Shown here piece by piece: positions 36,617 to 46,390 of a DNA stretch of 64,000 bases (within the stretch, counting starts at the first letter, position 1; each line of letters begins with the position of its first letter). The translations under genes were made by a program, and so were the position numbers. The stretch covers positions 4,153,894-4,217,893 of the forward strand of contig NZ_JAJOZC010000001.1 of assembly GCF_023701695.1 (NCBI RefSeq), written 5' to 3'. The notes under the pieces are model-generated. The model was not told the DNA's origin, searched no databases, and was given only the letters and a program-made list of their open reading frames with translations. Source of the stretch: Streptomyces sp. RKAG290. Its GTDB lineage: Bacteria; Actinomycetota; Actinomycetes; Streptomycetales; Streptomycetaceae.

Positions 36617-39600
36617 TCAGCCCAGGTCCGGCGGCAGCCAGCCCGTTTGGATCAGGGACGGCGTGCTGCGGCGGGAGACGAACAGGCCGCGGCCCGGTGG
36701 CAGGGGGCGGGCCTTCACATCGCCGAGGAGTTCGCCCTCACCGGGGTGGCCGGACAGGACGACGCCCTGCGCGCCGAGTTCCTTGAAGCGCTGGATGAAC
36801 GGTTCGTACGAGGAACGGCCGGCGCCCGCGCTGCTGCGCGCGATGATGAAGTTGACCCCCGCGTCGCGGGCGTAGGGCAGGTTGTCGACCAGCTGCGCCA
36901 TGGGGTTTCCGGAGGACGTCGCGACCAGGTCGTAGTCGTCGACGATGATGAACGCCCGCGGCCCCCGCCACCAGCTGCGCGTGCGCAACTGCTGCGGGGT
37001 CACATCGGGGCCGGGGATGCGGCTGGTGATGAGGGTGTTCATGTCCTGGAGGTACTTCTCGAACGCGTTCTGCGTCGTCGAGTATCCGACCAGGTACGGC
37101 TCGGGCACGCACTCCAGCAGGCTGCGCCGGTAGTCGCCGACACAGATCAACGCCTCCTGCGGGGTGTACCGCTCGGTGATCTGCTTGATGAGCAGCCGCA
37201 GGAGTGCGGTCTTCCCGGACTCCGACTCACCGAAGACCGCGAACAGCGGGTCGGTGTCGAAGTCGACGAAGACCGGTGCGAGGTTCATCTCGTCGAGCCC
37301 GATCGAGATGCCGGGGCGCTGCTCGCCAGGACCGCTCGGCAGCTCGCGGGCGGAGAGCATCCTGGGCAGCATGCGGACCTGCGGAGCGTGCGGGCCGGGC
37401 CAGTGGTCGGTCGAGGCCCGGACGAAGGCGGCGGTGGCCTCGGACAGGGTGTCGGCGCCGGTGGAATCGTCGATGCGCGGCAGCCCGCCCATGAAATGCA
37501 GCTTCTCCGCGGTCAGGCCGCGGCCCGGGGTGCCGACGGGGACGTTCACCGCCACCCTGCGGTCCAGTTCGGAGTCGGTCGGGTCGCCGAGGCGCAGCTC
37601 CAGCCGGTTGAGCAGCTGGTCCTTGAGCGCTGCCCGCATCTCCATGTACCGGGCGACGGTGGCGATCAGGTGCACGCCGAGCCCCAGACCCCGGGCGGCG
37701 ATGTCGGCGACGACGGGCTCCAGGAACTCGTAGTCCGTCTTGAAGGACTGCCAGCCGTCGATGACCAGGAAGACGTCGCCCCACGGCTCGCCCGGCAGCC
37801 GGCCTTCGGCGCGGAGCCGGCGGTAGGTGGCGATCGAGTCGATGTTGTTGTCCCGGAAGAACTCCTCGCGCCGGTTGAGGATCCCCGAAACCTCGGCGAC
37901 CGTACGGCGGATCTTCTCCGGGTCGAGCCGGGAGGCCACCCCGCCGACGTGCGGCAGGCCTTCGACGGCGATCATGCCGCCGCCGCCGAAGTCCATCCCG
38001 TAGAACTGCACTTCGTGCGGCGTGTGGGTGAGGGCGAAGGAGCCGATGAGCGCACGCAGGAGGGTGGACTTTCCGGAGCGGGGGCCACCGACGATCAGCA
38101 TGTGGCCGGCGGCACCCGAGAAGTCCCGTACCAGGGAGTCGCGTCGCTGCTCGAAGGGCTTGTCCACCAGGCCGAAGGGAACGACCAGAGAGCCGTTGTG
38201 GGCGTACTGCGGGGAGTGCAGTCCGCGCTCGGGCGTCACCGCCAGCGGAGGCAGCAGCTGATCGAGGGACGGGGCTTCGGTGAGAGGCGGCAGCCATACC
38301 TGGTGGGCGAGGGGCCCCTGGCCCTCCAGGCGGCGTGCGATGACGTCGAGAACGGTGTCGGCCAGGGCGTCGGGGGTTCCCTGCCCGGGTGCGTGGGAGA
38401 CGTTCGGATCGGGTTCGGGGTAGTGGACCGCCACCGGATCCGCGGTGAACAGCACGGGGCGCCGGTCGATGGGGAGGCCCCCGCCGGCGGCGACCGGGGC
38501 GACTCCCGGCCGGTAGGTACCCGACACGTAGGCGGCCTTGAAGCGGGTCATCCCCTCGGTGCCGAACTTCAGGAACCCGGAGCCGGGGACGGACGGCAGG
38601 TGGTAGGCGTCGGGTACGCCCAGGGCGGTACGGGATTCGGCGGCGGAGAAGGTGCGCAGACCGATCCGGTAGGACAGGTAGGTGTCCAGACCGCGCAGGC
38701 GTCCCTCCTCCAGGCGCTGCGAGGCCAGCAGCAGGTGCACACCCAGGGATCGCCCGATGCGGCCGATCTGGATGAACATGTCGATGAAATCGGGCTTGGC
38801 GGTGAGGAGTTCGCTGAACTCGTCGATCACCAGGACCAGCGAGGCCAGGGGCTCCAGCGGGGCCCCGGCGGCGCGTGCCTTCTCGTAGTCGGTGAGGTTC
38901 GCGTAGTTGCCCGATGCCCGCAGGAGCTCCTGGCGGCGCTGCAGCTCACCCGTGATGGAGTCCCGCATGCGGTCGACCAGGGTGAGGTCGTCCGCCAGGT
39001 TGGTGATGACCGCGGCGACATGCGGAAGCTCGGACATCCCCGCGAACGTCGCGCCGCCCTTGAAGTCGGCCAGGACGAAGTTGAGCGTCTCGGAGGAGTG
39101 GGTGACCGCCAGGCCCAGCACCAGGGTGCGCAACAGCTCGGACTTGCCGGAACCGGTCGCTCCCACACACAGCCCGTGCGGGCCCATGCCCTCCTGCGCG
39201 GCCTCCTTGAGGTCGAGCATGACGGGCGAGCCGTCCTCACCGACACCGATCGGTACGCGCAGCCGGTCGGCCGTCGAACGCGGCCGCCAGGCGGTGCTGG
39301 TGTCGACCGCCGCCGGATCGCCGATCCCCAGCAGATCCGTGAAATCGAGGTTCGCGAGCAGAGGCTCGTCGTCCTCCGCACCGCTGCCCATCCGCAGGGG
39401 GGCGAGCTGACGGCCCAGGGCCTCGGCGGTTTCGACCGGCAGGAGGTCGGGCGTGCCGTGATAGGTGGCCGCGGCCGACTCCAGCCGGAGCCGCCCCGGC
39501 CGTACGGCGATGTGCAGTTGGCCGCGGGGCTCGTTCAGCTCCTCCGGGACGATCTCCACGACGGTCACCCCGTGCAGCCCCTCCGCGGAGGCGAGCAACG

Positions 39601-40579
39601 ACTCCGCCGGCACGAGACTTCCGTCCAGCACGACGACGACGTGCGGCTGGTCAAGGAGCGGGGCGCCCTCGCGGTTGAACCTCGAACGGCCGCCGAGCGT
39701 GCCCGTGAGGAGTTCCTCGACCTCCATCAGGTTGTCGCCGAAGAGCCTCTTCGTGCCTGCCCCGTCGGACGACCCGGGGACCTGGGCGTGCGGCAGCCAC
39801 TTCGTCCAGTCCCACTGGTCGGTCACATCCGGCGATGCCGCCACCGCCACCACGAGGTCGTCAGGTGAGTGCAGCGCGACCAGGCCGGCCACCATCGCGC
39901 GTGCGGAGGCCCGCGCCGGCCCCGGCTCGCCCGAAATCACGATGTGGTAGAAGGCGCGGAGGGATATCGCCATGGGAAGCCGGTCGAGCGAACCGTGCGT
40001 GGCCAGGAACTGGTGCATGGCTCCGGCCGACAGCGGCTCCAGCTCGTCCAGCGGCGCGGTGCTCGGAGCCACCAGCGGTGTCCACAGCTGCTGCGGTCCC
40101 AGACCGACGCGCACCTGCCCGAAGTCGGTGTCGCCGATCCGCCGCTCCCAGAGCCGCTCGCCCTCGGCGACCAGCGACCACAGCTGGTCCGGGTCCGGGT
40201 GCAGGTAGAACTGCGCGTCCCGCTGGGCCCGTACGGTTTTGCGTACCTTCCGCCGGGTCTGCGCGAGGTACTTGAGGTAGTCCCGGCGCCCTTCCGAGGC
40301 CTCGCCCTGGGATCCCTTGCGGTGCCGCATCACCTGAGCTATCGCCATGGCTGCCGTCGACAGCAGCATCATGACGCCCATGATCTTCATGAACGGCTGT
40401 GAGCCGGGCATGAAGAAGAACACCACCGACGAGCCCATGCCGAGCATGGGCAGCAGCTGCATGGCCATGCCCTCCTGCTGCCCGCGCGGCAGTTCAGGAG
40501 GCGATTCGAGTCTCACTTCCGCCGCACTTGTCTCAGGCGGCATGGCCCGAGGCGGGCGTTTGACGACGATCTGGGTCAC
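36617..40579 (-). CDS. eccC: Type VII secretion ATPase EccC (fused EccCa/EccCb)
   Basis: A 1320-residue FtsK/SpoIIIE-type motor. Two transmembrane helices lie near residues 40-85. Three ATPase domains follow, with Walker A loops GATGSGKSE (about 470), GGPRSGKST (about 835) and GESESGKT (about 1115); Asp/Glu-rich Walker B stretches VLVIDEFSEL and VFLVIDGW are also seen. EccC recognises the YxxxD/E signal of substrates and drives export. The single fused gene is the usual Streptomyces form, unlike the split mycobacterial EccCa1/EccCb1. It is divergent from eccD. No frameshift. Confidence 0.95.
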   Translation of the reverse strand: MTQIVVKRPPRAMPPETSAAEVRLESPPELPRGQQEGMAMQLLPMLGMGSSVVFFFMPGSQPFMKIMGVMMLLSTAAMAIAQVMRHRKGSQGEASEGRRDYLKYLAQTRRKVRKTVRAQRDAQFYLHPDPDQLWSLVAEGERLWERRIGDTDFGQVRVGLGPQQLWTPLVAPSTAPLDELEPLSAGAMHQFLATHGSLDRLPMAISLRAFYHIVISGEPGPARASARAMVAGLVALHSPDDLVVAVAASPDVTDQWDWTKWLPHAQVPGSSDGAGTKRLFGDNLMEVEELLTGTLGGRSRFNREGAPLLDQPHVVVVLDGSLVPAESLLASAEGLHGVTVVEIVPEELNEPRGQLHIAVRPGRLRLESAAATYHGTPDLLPVETAEALGRQLAPLRMGSGAEDDEPLLANLDFTDLLGIGDPAAVDTSTAWRPRSTADRLRVPIGVGEDGSPVMLDLKEAAQEGMGPHGLCVGATGSGKSELLRTLVLGLAVTHSSETLNFVLADFKGGATFAGMSELPHVAAVITNLADDLTLVDRMRDSITGELQRRQELLRASGNYANLTDYEKARAAGAPLEPLASLVLVIDEFSELLTAKPDFIDMFIQIGRIGRSLGVHLLLASQRLEEGRLRGLDTYLSYRIGLRTFSAAESRTALGVPDAYHLPSVPGSGFLKFGTEGMTRFKAAYVSGTYRPGVAPVAAGGGLPIDRRPVLFTADPVAVHYPEPDPNVSHAPGQGTPDALADTVLDVIARRLEGQGPLAHQVWLPPLTEAPSLDQLLPPLAVTPERGLHSPQYAHNGSLVVPFGLVDKPFEQRRDSLVRDFSGAAGHMLIVGGPRSGKSTLLRALIGSFALTHTPHEVQFYGMDFGGGGMIAVEGLPHVGGVASRLDPEKIRRTVAEVSGILNRREEFFRDNNIDSIATYRRLRAEGRLPGEPWGDVFLVIDGWQSFKTDYEFLEPVVADIAARGLGLGVHLIATVARYMEMRAALKDQLLNRLELRLGDPTDSELDRRVAVNVPVGTPGRGLTAEKLHFMGGLPRIDDSTGADTLSEATAAFVRASTDHWPGPHAPQVRMLPRMLSARELPSGPGEQRPGISIGLDEMNLAPVFVDFDTDPLFAVFGESESGKTALLRLLIKQITERYTPQEALICVGDYRRSLLECVPEPYLVGYSTTQNAFEKYLQDMNTLITSRIPGPDVTPQQLRTRSWWRGPRAFIIVDDYDLVATSSGNPMAQLVDNLPYARDAGVNFIIARSSAGAGRSSYEPFIQRFKELGAQGVVLSGHPGEGELLGDVKARPLPPGRGLFVSRRSTPSLIQTGWLPPDLG

Positions 40580-40749
40580 CGGCGAATCAATCCCTCAGTG
40601 CGGCCCGGAGAGTTGTGGGCCGGCACCCCCGTGGCAGCGACCTACCTCCGCGTGCCGATAATCCTACGTGCAGCCCATGGAGGGGCCCCCGATAGGGTGG
40701 CGCTCTTGCTCAGGAGCTCGGTGCACAGTGAACGAGGGGGATATACCAG

Positions 40750-42216
40750 GTGAGTTCGACCATTTCAACCGGTTTCTGCCGAATAACGGTCGTGGCGCCG
40801 GACAGTCGTATCGATGTCGCCCTCCCGGACGATGTCGCTGTCGCCGATCTCCTTCCGGAGGTCCTGCGGCTGACCGGCCAGGCCACACCGCCGGGCGCGC
40901 CCCCCGGCTACCACCTGGCCCGCCGCGACGGCACCCTCCTGGACCTCACCCACCCGATGGCCGTCCAGCGAGTCCTGGACGGCGACGTCCTGCGGCTCCG
41001 GCCCTTCGCGGAATCGCTCCCCCCGGCAGTCTTCGACGACGTCGCCGACGCCGTCGCTTCCGCTGTCCGCCGCGACCGCGCTCTCTGGAGCGACCAGCTG
41101 TTCCGCGGCTCCGGTCTCTTCGGCGGCGCGCTCCTGCTCGTACTCATGGGCTTCGTGCTCTGGTTCTCCGACCCGGTCCGGCATGACATGCACGGCCTGC
41201 CGGGCATCGTCGCCGCCGCCGTCGGTGTACTGCTCGTCACGCTCGCCGCCGTCAGGGCGCGGAGCTACGGCGACCGGGCCTCAGCGGTCGCGCTCGGCCT
41301 CGCGGCTCTGCCGCACCTGATGATCGCCGGGTCCGGCATTCTCGCGCTCGACCCGGGCACCGGCATCGGGCGTCTGCAGTTCCTGCTCGGCTGCGCCACG
41401 GTGCTCTGCTTCTCCGCCGGACTCGTCGCCGCGATGCCGTCCGGCGACGCGCCCTTCGTCGCCGTTGTCTTCGCCTCGGCGGTCGGCACCCTCGCGACGT
41501 TCTGCTCGATCCTCACCGAAGCCCGGCCCAGCGAGACCGCCGCTGTCTGCGCCGTGATCGCGATCGGAGCCATCGCCTTCCTTCCCGGGCTGTCCGCGAG
41601 GGTGGCCCACCTGCCGATCGGCTACGCGGCGCCCCGCCCCACGACGGACGCCGACCTCGACCACGAGGCGGGCGTCGCTGACCGTGGTCCGGTCGACGCC
41701 GAACGCATCGCGGCCCAGGCCCGGCGCGGGCACGAGCTGCTGCTGGGCCTTGTCGGAGGCTGCTCCGTGCTCGTCGTCGCGGCAGCCGCCGTCCTGGGCT
41801 TCTCCAGCGACGTCTGGGGTCAGACCCTCGCGCTGGTCGCCGGCCTGGCGATGCTGTTGCGGGCACGGCTCTTCCGCTACACCGCCCAGGTCGCCGCCGT
41901 GCTGGGCGCGGGCCTCATGTCCCTGGGCCTGCTGGTGCTGGGGCTGTCGCTCAACCCGCCGGCCAGTGCTGTCATCAAGCTCCTGACGGAACAGGACCGA
42001 GGACCGCTCGACATCCGCACCCTGTGGCTCGCCGCGGCAGTCACGGCCGGTGCCGCCCTGCTGATCGGGATCGCTCTGATCATTCCGAAGAAGGGGCTGT
42101 CCCCCTTCTGGGGCCGTTTCTCCGACCTGGCCGAAGTGGTTCTCCTCCTCGCGCTCGTCCCCCTCTGCCTGGCCGTCCTCGACCTGTACTCCGCGGCGCG
42201 CGGCATGACCAGTTGA
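40750..42216 (+). CDS. eccD: Type VII secretion integral membrane protein EccD
   Basis: A 488-residue membrane protein. The N-terminal 95 residues form the ubiquitin-like domain (CRITVVAPDSRIDVALPDDVA, then LHRRDGTLLD-like loop), followed by about eleven transmembrane helices beginning near residue 117. EccD dimers form the membrane vestibule of the ESX complex. It starts with GTG 40750, 170 bp from the divergent eccC start. A diverged fragment of fbiC lies right after it. Confidence 0.93.
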   Translation: MSSTISTGFCRITVVAPDSRIDVALPDDVAVADLLPEVLRLTGQATPPGAPPGYHLARRDGTLLDLTHPMAVQRVLDGDVLRLRPFAESLPPAVFDDVADAVASAVRRDRALWSDQLFRGSGLFGGALLLVLMGFVLWFSDPVRHDMHGLPGIVAAAVGVLLVTLAAVRARSYGDRASAVALGLAALPHLMIAGSGILALDPGTGIGRLQFLLGCATVLCFSAGLVAAMPSGDAPFVAVVFASAVGTLATFCSILTEARPSETAAVCAVIAIGAIAFLPGLSARVAHLPIGYAAPRPTTDADLDHEAGVADRGPVDAERIAAQARRGHELLLGLVGGCSVLVVAAAAVLGFSSDVWGQTLALVAGLAMLLRARLFRYTAQVAAVLGAGLMSLGLLVLGLSLNPPASAVIKLLTEQDRGPLDIRTLWLAAAVTAGAALLIGIALIIPKKGLSPFWGRFSDLAEVVLLLALVPLCLAVLDLYSAARGMTS

Positions 42217-42255
42217 GGTCCGACCGGCCGATCAGGAGCGGACAGGCTCCGGCCG

Positions 42256-42325
42256 CACCGGGTTCGTGACCCTGCCCTTCATCCACACCGACGCGCCCGT
42301 CCACCTGGCCGGTGTCGCCCGCCCG
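42256..42325 (+). pseudogene. Relic fragment of fbiC
   Basis: Seventy bases match fbiC at 21358-21427 with only four differences, all transitions (A to G or T to C). In fbiC this codes for TEFVTLPFIHTNAPVYLAGIAR. Here the piece lies alone between eccD and the DUF4232 gene and is not part of a gene. It looks like a copied and decaying fragment. Confidence 0.7.
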
Positions 42326-42345
42326 GGGTGTGGGTGAGGTCGGCC

Positions 42346-43080
42346 CTACTTGCCTGAACCGACGTGGTAGCCGATCGGGTCGACGTAGACGTCGGGAGCG
42401 TGGCCGCTCGGGGCGGCGACGGTGATGGTCAGGGCGTCGAGGTTCACGATCTCCGAGACCTTCTCGTTCGGCGGGGTGACGGAGAGCCGCGTGTAGGTCT
42501 TGCCGGAGCCGCTGTTGTCCGGGATGTAGTGCAACAGGAAGCGGGTCTCCTCGCCGGGCCCGATGGTGGCGGTGGCTGCCGGGACGTCGGTGCGGGCCGC
42601 CTCGGGTCCGGTGTCGCCCAGGCCGTCGGGGCCCACGAGCTCGACGCCCGGGAAGCCGTGCATGCTGCACTTGTCGGAACCGGTGTTCTTCAGGTTGACC
42701 ACCACCTGGTTCTTGACCCCCGTGGCGGAGGCGCTGAGGGCGAGATTGTCGGTCTTGCACATGGCGCCCGACTTCGCGGAGCTGGTCTGGGCGCCGAGCT
42801 CACCGTTCTTGCCGGAGCCGGTGGAGGAGCCGGACGACGAGCCGGACGAGGAGCCGGGCGACGAGTCGGCCGAGGCGCCGGACGAAGAGCTGGCCGCGGA
42901 GTCGGACGAAGACGAAGAGTTGTCCGAGGCCGAGCCCTGGCCGCCGGTGGAACTGCTCGCGGTCTCGGATGCACCGGTGTGGGCGGAAGCGCTCGATCCG
43001 TCGCTGCCGCCGCACGCGGTCAGCGTGAGGCCGGCAGCGGCGACGACGAGGGCGAGGGCGGACATCTTCTTGACGTGCAT
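42346..43080 (-). CDS. DUF4232 family lipoprotein
   Basis: A 244-residue lipoprotein with a lipobox TLTAC (Cys about residue 23), a Ser/Gly/Ala-rich linker of some 75 residues, and a DUF4232 domain with CKTDNLALSASATG and CSMHGFPGVELVG, the two-Cys pattern of the family. The linker gives the repetitive GAC/GAG codons at 42810-42950. It starts with ATG 43080 after AGGAG. Function unknown; probably a surface protein. Confidence 0.88.
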   Translation of the reverse strand: MHVKKMSALALVVAAAGLTLTACGGSDGSSASAHTGASETASSSTGGQGSASDNSSSSSDSAASSSSGASADSSPGSSSGSSSGSSTGSGKNGELGAQTSSAKSGAMCKTDNLALSASATGVKNQVVVNLKNTGSDKCSMHGFPGVELVGPDGLGDTGPEAARTDVPAATATIGPGEETRFLLHYIPDNSGSGKTYTRLSVTPPNEKVSEIVNLDALTITVAAPSGHAPDVYVDPIGYHVGSGK

Positions 43081-43427
43081 CGATACTCCTGGGAAGCGGT
43101 GTCGTCACGCTCGCTGCGGCCGAGCGGACGTTGTTGTTTCATATGACACCTACCGCTGGTCGAGGCGTTGCAACAGGAGTGGCGTCAAGACACCCCTGTG
43201 ACACACGAGTCGATGCGCCGTTACGGGAAGGCGGAGGAAGCGGGACAGGCCGGGCCCGCCCACGTCAGGCCGCGGATCCGCGTGCGCCTGGCGCGGGTGA
43301 TCCGGCACGTCGGCGAGCATGATGCGGGCGCTTCTGGAGCACCCCGGTGGGGCGTGATGTTTGAGCGGCGCCATGCGGGTCAGGCGTTGGGTGTTCCTGA
43401 AGTCGAGAACAGCAAGGTGTGAGTGAC
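43081..43427. other. Intergenic region upstream of CsbD
   Basis: About 347 bases with no convincing gene. GTTT (43359) and GGGT (43377), 14 bases apart, are roughly arranged like a Streptomyces SigB-type promoter upstream of the csbD-like gene, but the second element is not a good match, so this is only a hint. Confidence 0.3.
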
Positions 43428-43601
43428 ATGGCTGCCAACGAGAAGACCCAGGCCAAGACCGAGCAGGCCAAGGGCAAGGTCAAGGAAGCTGCCGGACGCA
43501 CCGTGGGCAACGAGCGTCTCACCGCCGAAGGCCGTACCGACCAGGCCAAGGGCGACGCCCGCGAGGCCAAGGAAAAGACCAAGGACGCTTTCAAGCACTG
43601 A
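43428..43601 (+). CDS. CsbD family stress protein
   Basis: A 57-residue hydrophilic protein with the CsbD repeats: AKTEQAKGKVKEAAGRTVGN and AEGRTDQAKGDAREAKEKTKDA. CsbD proteins are small, disordered general-stress proteins of unknown mechanism, often under sigma-B-like control. ATG 43428 is used, since the upstream GTG 43419 has no proper ribosome site. It is alone, with long gaps on both sides. Confidence 0.88.
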   Translation: MAANEKTQAKTEQAKGKVKEAAGRTVGNERLTAEGRTDQAKGDAREAKEKTKDAFKH

Positions 43602-43826
43602 CCTTCCCCCGCACCACCACGCCGCGCGTCCCACCCCCCCCCTGGACCGCCGCGTGGCACGTATGGCCCGGCATGCAAGTGCCGGGCCATACGCACGTCC
43701 GGGGGCGGTCGGAGAGCCGCTGCACTGTCGATCGGCCGTGCGGCGGATCGGCGGCACGGCGGATCCGCTGCACGGCCGATTCATCGCACGGCCGGTCCGT
43801 CGAGCGCCGTGGGCGTGGCCGACGCG

Positions 43827-44734
43827 TCAGGCGAACTTGTCGTGATCGGCCAGCACGGCTTCGATCACACGCAGTTCGTTGGCGGCCCGCTCGCCGTCCG
43901 TGTCGGCGTATCCGGTCAGATTCAGCAGCGCCTTCCACAGCGCCCACCCGCGGGCCCGCGCCCAGGTACCGTCGTCCTGGCGGGCCGCGTGCCGGAACGC
44001 CTCCCTGCTGTCGCCGGAGAACATCCCCCACGCGATCACCAGATCACAGGCGGGATCGCCGACCCCCGACGTACCGAAGTCGATGACGGCAGCCAGTTCG
44101 CCGTGGGCGACCAGCAGGTTGCCGGAGGCGATGTCGCCGTGGAACCACACGGGTTCCCCGCACCACTCGGCACAGAGCGCGGCGTCCCAGACCACGCGGG
44201 CCCGGTCCGTGTCCACCCGGCCCTTCAGCGCGGTCAGGCAGCGCCGGGTCTCCTCGTCGTAGTGGGCCGGTGAGGCGCCCCGGTACCAGCTGTGCTCCCC
44301 GGCGAGCGGCCCGCCCGTCGTGTCGCAGCGCTGAAGGGCGAGGACGAACTCCGCCACGGAGACCGCGAACCGGGGGAGGTCGTCGATGCGGTCGGGATCG
44401 GCGGTCTCGCCGCGCAGCCAGCGCCGGACCGACCACGGGTACGGATAGCCCTCGCCCGGAGCGCCCAGGGCGAGGACCGGGGCACGGCGACCGGCAGGGC
44501 GGGCGCGAGACGCGGCAGCCAGTGGTGCTCCTTCTCCACCGCGGGTACGTAACCGGCGGCCGTCGGGAGGCGTACGGTCATCGCGTCGCCGAGGCGGTAG
44601 GTCCGGTTGTCCCACCCGTCGACCTCCACCGGTCTCACCGGCAGACCGCTCCACCGCGGGAACTGGACGTCGATCAGGCGCTTCACGAGCGCGGCGTCGA
44701 TGCCGGCGCGCCCGTCCGGAGAGGGTGATGGCAT
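43827..44734 (-). CDS. Aminoglycoside phosphotransferase family kinase, frameshifted
   Basis: The corrected protein is about 302 residues. It has WFHGDIASGNLLV (catalytic HGDxxxxN) and VIDFGTSGVGDPACDL (DxD metal site) in the main frame. The N-terminus (VKRLIDVQFPRWSG, then GYVPAVEKEHHWLPRLAPALPVAVP) is in another frame. Adding one base at the GGGG of 44479-44482 joins them at VP-PVLALGAP. As printed neither half is complete. It begins with ATG 44734, without a good ribosome site. Substrate unknown; APH-fold proteins include choline and antibiotic kinases. Confidence 0.75.
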
Positions 44735-44765
44735 CCAGCGATCATCACTTCGGGCGGCCGGCCGA

Positions 44766-45003
44766 CGCAACAGGATTTGGGCCGGTGGACACAGCAGGAT
44801 GTGGGGCGGCGGGCGCAGCAGGAACTGGGCAGTCTGATCTGGGTAGTCGGACCCGTGGAGCTGTCCGGCCCGAACTGCCCGTCCGATCCGTGACGGCGCC
44901 GGGCCGACACTCCTCGACCTGTGGGCGTCCGACGGCCACCCCATCCCCCGACCCGTGGGCGTCCGACGGCCGCCCGCACCCCGACCCGTGGGCGCCGGTC
45001 CGC
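44766..45003. repeat. Degenerate tandem repeats upstream of the kinase gene
   Basis: Two repeat tracts. About three copies of a roughly 23-bp unit around GCAGGAxxTGGGxCGGxG lie at 44766-44830. About three copies of CGACCxGTGGGCGTCCGACGG with variable spacers lie at 44915-45000. Translation gives no credible gene. They resemble minisatellite slippage in GC-rich DNA. Confidence 0.5.
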
Positions 45004-45011
45004 CCGGCGGG

Positions 45012-46097
45012 TCAGCCCACCAGCAGGTCACGCTTCAGGTCGCGGATGTCCTTCGCGTCCAGGCCCAGCGCGCGCTTCTCGTACGCGGAGAAGGCCCCGA
45101 ACTCCCTCCCGACCTCGTCGAACCCCGAGTTCAGGTACGCGGGGCGCACGTCCAGCAGCGGCTTGTACACCGCGGCCTGCGCCGCCGGCATCGAGGCGAG
45201 CGCCGCCGCGTTCGCCTCGGCCCGGTAGTCGTTGGAGGCCAGATAGTCGGCCATGACCGTCGCGCGCGGGACGCCGAGGGCCGTGAGCAGCGCCGCGTTC
45301 GCCCAGCCCGTACGGTCCTTGCCGGCTGTGCAGTGGAAGACGACGGCACGCGAACGGTCGTCCGCGATGCCACCGAAGACGGTGCGGTAGGCGGTCTTCG
45401 CGGTGTCGCCGCCGACCATGAACTTCTCGCCCTCGACCATCATCGCGACCCCTTCCTCAGGGGTCGTCGGCATCGTCGTGAAGGCCGGTGAGCCGGCCAG
45501 GACGTCCGCGACGACGTGGGTGGCGCCCGTCGGCACCCGGTCCGGCCCCGCCGCGCGCTCGGACTCCATGCGCAGGTCGTAGACCGTGCGGATCGACAGG
45601 CGCCGCAGCTTCGCCAGGTCGGCGGTGGTGAGCTTGTCCAGGGCGTCGGAGCGGTAGATCTCGCCCATCTTCACCCAGTGCCCGTCGGTGGTGCGGTAGC
45701 CGCCCGCGTCACGGAAGTTGACCGCGCCCTGGAGGTCGATGAGCCGGTCCGCGAGGCGCAGCGAGCCGCCGCGCTCGGGGACGAGGTCGAACCACTGTCG
45801 GTCGGCGGCGGGCAGCCCCCGCACGGTGACCTGGCCCGACGAGCCGCCGGAGGCCACGGTGCGGCCGCCGGCCTCGACGGCGACGCGGCGTACGCCCGGT
45901 GCATTCCACCGCACCGTGTACGAGCCGTCGTCCGACGCGGTGACCGTGGCCCGGGTGAACGGTATGCGTGCGTGCGACTCCCGCGCGGGACCGGCGGGGG
46001 AGGAGGTGTGCGCCGCGGCGGCCGGGGCGGTGAGCCCGACGAGCAGGGCCGCGGCCAAGGCGTAGGAGGAGGCCCTTACACGAGTCAGTTGCGTCAT
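45012..46097 (-). CDS. Secreted tyrosine-protein phosphatase
   Basis: A 361-residue exported protein. Signal peptide (LAAALLVGLTAPAAAAH) and then about 75 residues of an Ig-like front domain, followed by a phosphatase domain with NFRDAGGY and the active-site loop HCTAGKDRTG (Cys and Arg of CX5R both present). This is the bacterial lipid/tyrosine phosphatase type (DUF/Y_phosphatase3). Start: ATG 46097; there is no strong ribosome site. The enzyme would act outside the cell, perhaps on phosphorylated proteins or phosphoinositides. Confidence 0.88.
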   Translation of the reverse strand: MTQLTRVRASSYALAAALLVGLTAPAAAAHTSSPAGPARESHARIPFTRATVTASDDGSYTVRWNAPGVRRVAVEAGGRTVASGGSSGQVTVRGLPAADRQWFDLVPERGGSLRLADRLIDLQGAVNFRDAGGYRTTDGHWVKMGEIYRSDALDKLTTADLAKLRRLSIRTVYDLRMESERAAGPDRVPTGATHVVADVLAGSPAFTTMPTTPEEGVAMMVEGEKFMVGGDTAKTAYRTVFGGIADDRSRAVVFHCTAGKDRTGWANAALLTALGVPRATVMADYLASNDYRAEANAAALASMPAAQAAVYKPLLDVRPAYLNSGFDEVGREFGAFSAYEKRALGLDAKDIRDLKRDLLVG

Positions 46098-46390
46098 GGG
46101 GAGATCGTCGTCAGCCCCGGGGAGGGCAGTGTCAACGGTCGGTGAACACCGCCGTAAGCCGCCCCGAACACCGCGCTTCACCGGCCCGGAGCGGGTGGGG
46201 ACGGTCCGGATCGCGCACAGCAGAGACTTCCGGACGCAGCGGGAATCCCCGGAGAATGCCGCGCAAAACTGAACCGAACCAGCACTTCGTACATACTGTT
46301 CCGCCCCATGATCCGCGTGGTCGTTCGATTACAGTTCTGCGCAGTCGCCGCGCAGTCGCACACGGGACGGACGATCGGGAGAGGGGCACG

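Noticed and set aside
36548..39868. A 1,106-codon open frame on the plus strand opposite eccC
   Set aside because: It is the complement shadow of the eccC gene; the minus-strand protein has three Walker A motifs and clear family features.
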